From a virus, in IMG/VR virus record IMGVR_UViG_3300028388_005324, positions 1 to 27,473 of that record: DNA of 27,473 bases, one strand, 5' to 3'. Below, piece by piece: positions 18,085 through 22,632 of this stretch. Position numbers and translations under genes: made by a program. The notes beneath the pieces were generated by a model. That model saw only the letters and a program-made list of their open reading frames with translations, did no database searches and was not told the DNA's origin. Every line of letters begins with the position of its first letter. Within the stretch, counting starts at the first letter, position 1.

Positions 18085-18106
18085 GGGCCCTTCGGGGCCC
18101 TTTTTC
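18085..18106 (+). terminator. Intrinsic terminator after the scaffold gene
   Basis: A perfect 6-bp all-GC stem, GGGCCC-TTCG-GGGCCC, with a stable UUCG loop is followed directly by TTTTT. It would separate scaffold transcription from the capsid gene downstream. Confidence 0.9.
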
Positions 18107-18114
18107 TGTGAATT

Positions 18115-18124
18115 GGAATACTTA
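18115..18124 (+). promoter_or_regulatory. Motif copy GGAATACTTA upstream of the capsid gene
   Basis: It has one mismatch (CTT for CTA) and lies 8 bases downstream of the terminator. It is 121 bases before the capsid ATG, the longest gap in the window; no closer copy is seen. Confidence 0.4.
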
Positions 18125-18245
18125 GTATAGCAGCCCAGAAGGGAAACTCTGAGATGGAGTGGACTGGAGGGTGCGATTGCTGCGGCCGTTGAGACAACTG
18201 TCAAAGCGCTAACACCCAATCTTTGTTCATTCTTAGGTAATTATC
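18125..18245 (+). other. Long leader before the major capsid gene
   Basis: No convincing gene is seen here. If transcription starts at the motif at 18115, this would be a leader of about 115 bases. It holds a small hairpin (GTTG-AGA-CAAC, 18188-18198) and an AT-rich stretch just before the ATG. There is no strong Shine-Dalgarno sequence; TAGGTAA near 18234 is the closest. A role in high expression is inferred. Confidence 0.35.
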
Positions 18246-19139
18246 ATGGCATTGACCCTTCTTGAGGCTCAAAAGCATGCTCGTACGCCCCAGGAACTGG
18301 CGGTTGTGACCGAGCTGGCTGCTGGCCCTCTCCTGCAAAATCTTCCTTTCCGTAACATTGAAGGTAACGGTCTCTTCTGGAAGCGTGAAGAGAGCCTGCC
18401 TGATGTGGGCTTCCGTAACTACAACGGCGCCCTGGCCGAGTCTTACGCTGAAGTGAGCCAGCAGTCTGAGAGCCTCAAGCTGTTCGGTGGCGACATCAAA
18501 GTTGATCGCGCCATCGTCGAGCTGGAAGGTGCTCAAGCCAAGGCTTACCAGATCCAAGCACGGGTTCGCGCAATGCGCCTTGCCTGGGAAGCTCTGTTCA
18601 TCAACGGCGACTCCAATCAGTCCCCCTCTGAGTTCGACGGCCTCGCTGCTCGTATTCAGTCCGGTTCTTCCCAGTACTTCGCCAATGGCGGTGGTGCTCT
18701 CGATCTCGGCAAGCTGGACGAGGCCATCGACAACGTCGACGCTACCGGTGGCCGCAAGTACCTGGTGATGTCGAAATCCATGCGTCGCGCTCTGACCCGT
18801 CAGGCTCGTACCAACACTCAGATCGACATCGTTCGCAATGAGTTCGGCTATCAGCAGATGGTGTATGCTGGCCTGCCTGTCCTCGAACTGGACCGCGACC
18901 ACAAGAACGTGGCCATCCTGGACGGCACCCCTGCTGCTCAGGACCTCTATGTGGTGTCCTTCGGCAACGATCACCTGACCGGCATCCAGAACGGCGGCGT
19001 GAGCGTTCGTGAGCTCGGTGAGTCCTTCGACCAGCCCCAGATGATCACCCGCGTTGAGTGGTACTGTGGCCTGGCTCTGATCAACGGCCGTGCCGCTGCT
19101 CGCGTGGCTGGCATCGACGCTACTGCCGATCCTGCCTGA
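18246..19139 (+). CDS. Major capsid protein, 297 aa (probable HK97 fold)
   Basis: It forms the icosahedral shell. The N-terminus (MALTLLEAQKHA) is followed by a region typical of HK97-like shell proteins: LLQNLPFRNIEGNGLFWKRE, then the E-loop-like SLPDVGFRNYNGALAESYAE. The core helix region FGGDIKVDRAIVE and QARVRAMRLAWEALFINGD is characteristic (spine helix followed by 'xLINGD'). The later AGLPVLELD and DLYVVSFGNDHLTGIQNGGV match the usual capsid P-domain pattern. It lies after the scaffold gene and before decoration-like genes. Every Arg codon is CGN and codon choice is strongly biased, as expected for the most abundant protein. No prohead-protease extension is apparent. Confidence 0.92.
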   Translation: MALTLLEAQKHARTPQELAVVTELAAGPLLQNLPFRNIEGNGLFWKREESLPDVGFRNYNGALAESYAEVSQQSESLKLFGGDIKVDRAIVELEGAQAKAYQIQARVRAMRLAWEALFINGDSNQSPSEFDGLAARIQSGSSQYFANGGGALDLGKLDEAIDNVDATGGRKYLVMSKSMRRALTRQARTNTQIDIVRNEFGYQQMVYAGLPVLELDRDHKNVAILDGTPAAQDLYVVSFGNDHLTGIQNGGVSVRELGESFDQPQMITRVEWYCGLALINGRAAARVAGIDATADPA

Positions 19140-19155
19140 TCTAGCCTCCTAGATC
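19138..19155 (+). other. Inverted repeat at the capsid gene stop codon
   Basis: GATCTAG pairs perfectly with CTAGATC around a 4-base loop. It overlaps the last two bases of the TGA stop and lies five bases before the terminator, mirroring the hairpin pair found upstream of the gene. Confidence 0.5.
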
Positions 19156-19159
19156 TCCT

Positions 19160-19183
19160 GGGCCTCCTCTGGGGGCCCTTTTT
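19160..19183 (+). terminator. Intrinsic terminator after the major capsid gene
   Basis: GGGCCTCC pairs with GGGGGCCC (8 bp, one T-G wobble) around a TCT loop, followed by TTTTT. Confidence 0.88.
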
Positions 19184-19190
19184 AATGCTT

Positions 19191-19200
19191 GGAAGTCTAT
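19191..19200 (+). promoter_or_regulatory. Motif copy GGAAGTCTAT
   Basis: It lies just downstream of the capsid terminator and ends 22 bases before the ATG at 19223. Confidence 0.55.
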
Positions 19201-19222
19201 AGGGTACACATGCCTTGAAACA

Positions 19223-19600
19223 ATGGCTGCTCGCTCTACGGGCATGTACCCCAGGGAAGGTTTCAACCTTGATGAACAACTGCAGGTGCCCCTTACGACT
19301 GGTGGCACGGTTGAGAATCTTGGTTGCACTCTGGAGCATGCAAAGACTGTTCGTGTTATCATCATCGGTGGCGTCGTGACCGGTGATGGCTACATCGAGT
19401 TCTCGCCAGACCTGGCTGGCAGTATCCGTATCAAATTCACCGCTGCCGACCTGGACGCTAATGGCGTCGGGATTGCCCATTTCCGTGGTGCGCTGATGCG
19501 TGGTAAGACGCAGGACGCTGCCTTCGGTCTCATCAATGGGACCGGCTCCGCCAATGCCACTGCCTGCTACATTGAGCTCCTCGATACTGCGGAGGTTTGA
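19223..19600 (+). CDS. Capsid decoration-like protein, copy 1 of 3, 125 aa
   Basis: This is the first of three tandem paralogs sharing the start MAARS-x-G-x-(Y/F)PREGFNLD, an AKT-x-RVIIIGG-like strand, the segment DANGVGIAHFRGAL and a closing YIELLDTAEV-type strand. The proteins are compact and beta-rich with no signal or membrane segment. Placement directly after the major capsid gene suggests a capsid decoration or minor head protein; this is inference, and a small tail-tube or neck role is not excluded. The stop codon is preceded by GGAGG, which serves as Shine-Dalgarno for copy 2, two bases downstream. Confidence 0.82.
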   Translation: MAARSTGMYPREGFNLDEQLQVPLTTGGTVENLGCTLEHAKTVRVIIIGGVVTGDGYIEFSPDLAGSIRIKFTAADLDANGVGIAHFRGALMRGKTQDAAFGLINGTGSANATACYIELLDTAEV

Positions 19601-19602
19601 CC

Positions 19603-20004
19603 ATGGCTGCACGTTCTGAAGGGATCTTCCCCCGCGAAGGCTTCAATCTTGATAATGCCTTCGAGGTTACGCAGGTCGAAACCGCAACACCTGTAAACCT
19701 GGCAAATGTTCGGACTTATCGTGTGATCATTATCGGCGCGACTGAGGTCGCTGCAGTCGGCGATGGTGGTCCTGGCGTGTTTGGGTATGAGATCGGCGGT
19801 GCGGTTTTCCCGTTCACAATCGACAACTTCCTGGCCACTCTTGACGAAAACGGTGTTTACATCGCGCATCATCGTGGCTTCGGGCTAACGAGCCCAACCA
19901 CCGCCTCCTATGAGATTACTGATGGCGCCCCGAACACTGGCCTCGGTCAGTCCTTGACTATCGGCGGCATGTTTATTGAGCTGGTCGACGGCCCTGCCCT
20001 CTGA
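19603..20004 (+). CDS. Capsid decoration-like protein, copy 2 of 3, 133 aa
   Basis: This paralog of the flanking genes starts MAARSEGIFPREGFNLD and ends FIELVDGPAL. It is the longest of the three, with extra residues in the middle (around GATEVAAVGDGGPGVFGYEI) and before the last strand. The start is the ATG at 19603, which aligns with both paralogs and has GGAGG seven bases upstream; the in-frame TTG at 19597 lies in the stop region of copy 1 and is unlikely. It has no motif copy of its own and is presumably co-transcribed with copy 1. A decoration role is inferred from position. Confidence 0.82.
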   Translation: MAARSEGIFPREGFNLDNAFEVTQVETATPVNLANVRTYRVIIIGATEVAAVGDGGPGVFGYEIGGAVFPFTIDNFLATLDENGVYIAHHRGFGLTSPTTASYEITDGAPNTGLGQSLTIGGMFIELVDGPAL

Positions 20005-20006
20005 TC

Positions 20007-20016
20007 GGTATTCTAG
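20007..20016 (+). promoter_or_regulatory. Motif copy GGTATTCTAG
   Basis: It lies two bases after the upstream TGA. The ATG at 20077 is 60 bases downstream, with a leader hairpin (20024-20049) in between. Confidence 0.6.
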
Positions 20017-20023
20017 CTTGTAA

Positions 20024-20049
20024 GCCAGATTCGCTACGGTAAGTCTGGC
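20024..20049 (+). other. Leader hairpin before the third decoration gene
   Basis: GCCAGA pairs with TCTGGC around a 14-base loop, 7 bases after the motif. No T-tract follows. If transcription starts just after the motif, the hairpin would be at the very 5' end of the mRNA; a stabilising role is inferred. Confidence 0.45.
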
Positions 20050-20076
20050 ACTTTAACCTCTACCTGGTATTACACA

Positions 20077-20397
20077 ATGGCTGCACGCTCTTCTGGTCTT
20101 TTCCCTCGCGAAGGTTTTAACCTTGACGCCGAGTGCGAGATCACCACTTCCTCTGCTCCCGCTGCTACCACCCTCAAGCACGCCAAGACCATCCGCCTGA
20201 TCGGTATCAACGTCACCGCTGACGTGACCGTGACCATCGGTGGTCAGACCGTTGCTCTTAACGTGGCTGACGCTGACGCCAACGGCGTCGTGATCGCCCA
20301 TGTCCGTGGCGCCCTGTGCGACGCTAACAACAACGTGATCTATGCTGGCACCGCTGACGGCGTGTTCTACGAGCTGGTCGACGGGCCTAAGCGCTGA
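20077..20397 (+). CDS. Capsid decoration-like protein, copy 3 of 3, 106 aa
   Basis: This is the shortest paralog, starting MAARSSGLFPREGFNLD and sharing LKHAKTIRLIGI, DANGVVIAHVRGALC and FYELVDGP with its neighbours. It may be the most compact form of the fold, since copies 1 and 2 add loops. All Arg codons are CGN and codon bias resembles that of the capsid gene, so it may be the most highly expressed of the three. It has its own motif copy, a leader hairpin and a downstream terminator, making it an independent transcription unit. A decoration role is inferred. Confidence 0.83.
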   Translation: MAARSSGLFPREGFNLDAECEITTSSAPAATTLKHAKTIRLIGINVTADVTVTIGGQTVALNVADADANGVVIAHVRGALCDANNNVIYAGTADGVFYELVDGPKR

Positions 20398-20410
20398 TCT
20401 CAATCATAAC

Positions 20411-20420
20411 GGTAACCTAA
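20411..20420 (+). promoter_or_regulatory. Motif copy GGTAACCTAA abutting a terminator
   Basis: It ends 24 bases before the ATG at 20445 and overlaps the first two bases of the terminator stem, so a transcript begun downstream would not carry the 5' arm. Confidence 0.55.
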
Positions 20421-20443
20421 GGGGTCTATATGGCCCCTTTTTT
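20419..20443 (+). terminator. Intrinsic terminator after the decoration genes
   Basis: AAGGGGTC pairs with GGCCCCTT (8 bp, one wobble) around a TATAT loop, followed by a run of six T. The in-frame ATG at 20430 lies within the loop, which argues against it as the next gene's start. Confidence 0.85.
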
Positions 20444-20444
20444 C

Positions 20445-20810
20445 ATGGCACACCTACGTAAGCTGCCGACCTACTTCGTCAAGGGCGATGAGCGTCGTGC
20501 CGCATATTACACCATCACCGCCCGCGAATTGAAGGCCGCAGGCTTTGTTGAAGAGGGTGCTGCTCCTAACAAGCCGATCGAGGCTCATAAACCAGCAGAG
20601 CGCCAGCCCGAGATTGTGGTCGAGGCGGGTGCAGATGCTTTCGATAGCACTGACTCACTGACTGAGCCAATGGCGGAAGAAGAGGCCCTGGAGGATATGA
20701 CCAAAGCGGAGCTGCTGGACTGGGCCATGGAGAAGGGGCACGACCTCAAGAACGCCCTGCCCAAAGCCGAAATTTTCCTTAAGTGCAAGGAAATCCAGTC
20801 CCAGGCTTGA
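20445..20810 (+). CDS. Small head-region protein with SAP/HeH-like C-terminus, 121 aa
   Basis: The N-terminus (HLRKLPTYFVKGDERRAAYY) is basic and folded-looking. A Glu/Ala/Pro-rich acidic linker covers about residues 40-85. The C-terminus (MTKAELLDWAMEKGHDLKNA, then LPKAEIFLKCKEI) resembles the short helix-extension-helix or SAP/Rho-N-like motifs found at the ends of several phage head-completion proteins. A longer start at 20430 is possible, but that codon lies in a terminator loop, so ATG 20445 is preferred. Position after the decoration genes suggests a head or neck role; the actual function is unknown. Confidence 0.72.
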   Translation: MAHLRKLPTYFVKGDERRAAYYTITARELKAAGFVEEGAAPNKPIEAHKPAERQPEIVVEAGADAFDSTDSLTEPMAEEEALEDMTKAELLDWAMEKGHDLKNALPKAEIFLKCKEIQSQA

Positions 20811-20816
20811 TTTTCG

Positions 20817-20826
20817 GGAATTCTAG
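20817..20826 (+). promoter_or_regulatory. Motif copy GGAATTCTAG
   Basis: It ends 23 bases before the ATG at 20850, which supports the small gene that follows. Confidence 0.58.
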
Positions 20827-20849
20827 GTTAAGAGCTCAGGTTAATCAGG

Positions 20850-21023
20850 ATGGAAATTACCTACACTAACGGCCCTCGCTTCATTGATGGCGTTAACATC
20901 GACGCTGACGTAAATGCCGCCCCAGCAAAGGTAGACGAAAGATCGATCGTCGATCCTGTCACTGACTATAAAGGGAGGGGATACGAGCCTGGCCAGAAGA
21001 ATTTGGATGGGTCAGATGTCTAG
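20850..21023 (+). CDS. Small hypothetical protein, 57 aa
   Basis: This short frame encodes a polar, acidic, probably unstructured protein (start MEITYTNGPRFIDGVNIDAD, end YEPGQKNLDGSDV). It is of unrecognised family. Support comes from position: a motif copy ends 23 bases upstream, CAGG directly precedes the ATG, and its end overlaps the start of the next gene in another frame. It would be the first gene of a run of very small genes. Confidence 0.6.
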   Translation: MEITYTNGPRFIDGVNIDADVNAAPAKVDERSIVDPVTDYKGRGYEPGQKNLDGSDV

Positions 21024-21216
21024 TCCCTGCAGCGCTATCTGTAAAGCCTTGAAAGGGGCTCTCGGTGCGGGGATTGTTGTTGCCGTACTACTCGGGGCCT
21101 CGCTGGGAGCAATAAGTAAGCTGAACCACGATCTCACCATCGAGAAAATTCGTGGCGGCTCATTAGTTGTAGAGGATCGACTTAATCCTGGCGGTCAAGT
21201 TATTAACAGACCTTAG
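21007..21216 (+). CDS. Small single-span membrane protein, 69 aa
   Basis: One clear transmembrane segment spans about residues 16-36 (GALGAGIVVAVLLGASLGAI), after a short Cys-containing basic N-terminus and before a polar tail of about 30 residues. The start is uncertain: ATG at 21007 or 21016 (MSSPCSAICKALKG). A near-match to the intergenic motif (GGGATACGAG at 20978) ends 19 bases before 21007. The frame overlaps the previous gene by 17 bases and its 3' end overlaps the convergent reverse gene by 54 bases. Class-II-holin-like or spanin-like roles are possible but only suggested by size and topology. Confidence 0.6.
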   Translation: MGQMSSPCSAICKALKGALGAGIVVAVLLGASLGAISKLNHDLTIEKIRGGSLVVEDRLNPGGQVINRP

Positions 21217-21783
21217 CATGTAGTCCACGTTTGCTTTGTCTGGTTCTACGACTGCGGCAACGTAGCCCCACACGTCGTATTGGTTATGAATCGGACAGGC
21301 TACTAGGACCTTCGTCGGGTCTCTGTCGAAAGGAACATCTTTGCATTCGCCAAAGACAAACGGCCCTGCCAATAATCTCATGTCTGGAGTGAGAGTGTGA
21401 TGTCCTTCCTTTTCTGGGAAGGTTCCTCTCGGCCGCAGCCAGACCCCTGACAGCTCGTTGAGGTCATGCCATGACACCATCATCAAACCATGAGGGCGAT
21501 GGGAGTAAAACCAGTCTTCGAGTTCATTGGTCACTCTTTCGGACATGCCGCTTACCTCCGCAAGCCTGGTCTCTATGTTCCTCTCGGCGATGGGCCTTGG
21601 GGAAAGCATTGACACCCATTCCGGGTATCTAACAAGAGTGAAGGTTGTCAGAGCAGTAAAGCTGAGGAAAGTGACGACCGCGAGGCGCCTGAACCACTCT
21701 TTCACGTCACTCGGCTTGGTTGTCATAAATTGGGCGGCGGCTTCCGCAAGGATTTCACGCCAGCTCTGTTTTTCTTCTGACAT
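21163..21783 (-). CDS. Single-span membrane protein, 206 aa, sole reverse-strand gene
   Basis: A cytoplasmic N-terminus (MSEEKQSWREILAEAAAQF...) is followed by one transmembrane helix at about residues 35-55 (LAVVTFLSFTALTTFTLV) and a globular domain of about 150 residues. That domain has conserved-looking segments, GLMMVSWHDLNELSGVWLRP, then LLAGPFVFGECKDVPF, then VACPIHNQYDVWGYVAAVVE, with a faint resemblance to PAS/Cache-type sensor domains. No function is assigned. The start at 21783 is chosen because a motif copy on the reverse strand ends exactly 18 bases upstream, as for forward genes; an upstream TTG at 21795 is less likely. It could act in lysis timing or at the cell envelope, but that is speculation from its neighbours. 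Confidence 0.8.
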   Translation of the reverse strand: MSEEKQSWREILAEAAAQFMTTKPSDVKEWFRRLAVVTFLSFTALTTFTLVRYPEWVSMLSPRPIAERNIETRLAEVSGMSERVTNELEDWFYSHRPHGLMMVSWHDLNELSGVWLRPRGTFPEKEGHHTLTPDMRLLAGPFVFGECKDVPFDRDPTKVLVACPIHNQYDVWGYVAAVVEPDKANVDYMLRSVNNLTARIKSILYN

Positions 21784-21801
21784 GTGACAAACCAACCTAC
21801 C

Positions 21802-21811
21802 ATAGGTTACT
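21802..21811 (-). promoter_or_regulatory. Reverse-strand motif copy AGTAACCTAT
   Basis: Read on the reverse strand it differs from the consensus only in its first base. It ends 18 bases before the reverse gene's ATG at 21783, the commonest spacing in the window. Confidence 0.55.
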
Positions 21812-21829
21812 TATTCTGTTTGTCATCTT

Positions 21830-21839
21830 GGGACCCTAG
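21830..21839 (+). promoter_or_regulatory. Motif copy GGGACCCTAG
   Basis: It ends 19 bases before the ATG at 21859 and lies in the 75-base divergent gap, 18 bases from the reverse-strand copy. Confidence 0.58.
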
Positions 21840-21858
21840 GATTAAAATGGAGCTCCTC

Positions 21859-22122
21859 ATGGCTGCCAAGTCTAGATCTGCGCGGTATTACGCGAGCAAT
21901 CCAAAGGCTCGGGCGAAGAAGGCGAAGTACGATACAGCCTACCATTCGACGCCTAGCCGCAAGAAGTATCGGCGAGAATTGGCTGCAGAGCGTCGTCGTC
22001 GCGGCATTATGGGCAAAGGCGGCAAGGACGTCAGCCACATGAAGAATGGCAAGACGACCCTGGAGTCCCCATCCAAGAACAGGGCGCGGCAAGGTGCTGG
22101 TGGTCGCGCACGGAGGAAGTGA
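21859..22122 (+). CDS. Small very basic conserved phage protein, 87 aa
   Basis: The protein is strongly basic: MAAKSRSARYYASNPKARAK, then YDTAYHSTPSRKKYRRELAA, then KGGKDVSHMKNGK and SPSKNRARQGAGGRARRK. I recall this family, with SRSARYY, KYDTAYHSTPSRKKYR and KDxSH..NGK, as common in cyanophages and some algal viruses (perhaps DUF5872). The role is unproven; a DNA-binding or internal virion protein is plausible. Longer starts exist at 21784 and 21847, but ATG 21859 has GGAG six bases upstream and fits the family start. Its last base is shared with the next start (TGATG). Confidence 0.82.
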   Translation: MAAKSRSARYYASNPKARAKKAKYDTAYHSTPSRKKYRRELAAERRRRGIMGKGGKDVSHMKNGKTTLESPSKNRARQGAGGRARRK

Positions 22123-22211
22123 TGGCTCTGCCCTATGTAATTGCCCAGGCCACCGGAGGCAAGAAGAAAGGTGGCAAAAAGACTCCAAAGAAAGGGACTG
22201 GAAAACGATGA
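22122..22211 (+). CDS. Tiny Lys/Gly-rich peptide, 29 aa
   Basis: This very short frame runs from a TGATG overlap with the previous gene to an ATGA overlap with the next. The peptide starts MALPYVIAQATGG and ends in alternating Lys/Gly/Thr (8 Lys, 1 Arg). GGAGG at 22112-22116, six bases before its ATG, is a good ribosome binding site. The double overlap and the ribosome site argue that it is translated; the basic tail suggests nucleic-acid or membrane-surface binding. It could also be mainly a translational relay between its neighbours. Confidence 0.55.
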   Translation: MALPYVIAQATGGKKKGGKKTPKKGTGKR

Positions 22212-22405
22212 GCATGCCGCCAATCAAGGTTCCAAGTAAGCATAGCGCCGTATTAAGTCTGTTAGCTGTGTTGATGGTTTCACATTTGACCTTCCTTGGA
22301 CTCAACGCAAAAGACAGCCCTGACGGTCCAGCTGTTTTTCAAAAAGCTTCAGAGACATACGTGACCATTCTTCTTGCGTTACTCACCCCGCTTGCGCCAA
22401 AATGA
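22208..22405 (+). CDS. Small two-span membrane protein, holin-like, 65 aa
   Basis: Two hydrophobic segments, about residues 14-32 (VLSLLAVLMVSHLTFLGL) and about 50-62 (TYVTILLALLTPLA), flank a polar loop; the N-terminus is Pro/Lys-rich. Size and topology resemble phage holins, but no family motif is recognised and no endolysin gene is seen nearby. The start at 22208 gives ATGA overlaps at both ends; an in-frame alternative lies two codons downstream (MPPIKV). The frame is open far upstream, but the overlapping gene at 21859 makes that extension unlikely. Confidence 0.6.
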   Translation: MSMPPIKVPSKHSAVLSLLAVLMVSHLTFLGLNAKDSPDGPAVFQKASETYVTILLALLTPLAPK

Positions 22406-22593
22406 AAACCATTGACCTGTTCCTTATCTTTACCGCTCCCGTTGATCCGTTTATCGTATTGAATACGGCTCTCGGACTTGCTGTGATGGAAGCGATAGTG
22501 AAGCCGGTATGCGTTCGCCTAATGAAACTTGCGATAAGGTTTATTGATAGCTATGTCAAGTTCATCCCAGACTGGCTGCACAAGATGAAATAA
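22402..22593 (+). CDS. Small hydrophobic protein, 63 aa
   Basis: Residues about 5-33 are largely hydrophobic (DLFLIFTAPVDPFIVLNTAL, then GLAVMEAIV), followed by an amphipathic basic C-terminus (RLMKLAIRFIDSYVKFIPDW). It overlaps the previous gene's stop as ATGA, so it is probably coupled to the holin-like protein, perhaps as a partner (holin/antiholin-like pair). This is inference from topology and coupling only; I do not recognise the family. Confidence 0.6.
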   Translation: MKTIDLFLIFTAPVDPFIVLNTALGLAVMEAIVKPVCVRLMKLAIRFIDSYVKFIPDWLHKMK

Positions 22594-22602
22594 GTCGACG
22601 TC

Positions 22603-22612
22603 GGCATCCTAG
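22603..22612 (+). promoter_or_regulatory. Motif copy GGCATCCTAG
   Basis: It ends 20 bases before the ATG at 22633 and is identical to the copy at 14765. Confidence 0.65.
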
Positions 22613-22632
22613 CCTGAAAAAGGGTAATAGCA

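Noticed and set aside
18153-18191. A 12-codon frame with a Cys-rich end in the capsid leader
   Set aside because: Too short to judge, with no overlap or coupling to a neighbour; more likely just leader sequence.
18201-18974. A 257-residue open frame antisense to the major capsid gene
   Set aside because: It lies entirely opposite a strongly coding, codon-biased gene. Its composition reads as a mirror of capsid codons, and it has no motif copy or ribosome site.
20430-20444. Longer start for the 20445 gene
   Set aside because: The ATG lies in the loop of an intrinsic terminator and the added residues are encoded by the stem and T-tract.
21527-21787. An 86-residue forward frame opposite the reverse gene
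   Set aside because: It mirrors the reverse gene, which has better protein character, a correctly spaced motif and a clear membrane topology.
21007-22593. A complete lysis module
   Set aside because: Only small membrane proteins are seen; no lysozyme, amidase or peptidase motif is present, so lysis is listed only as a possibility.
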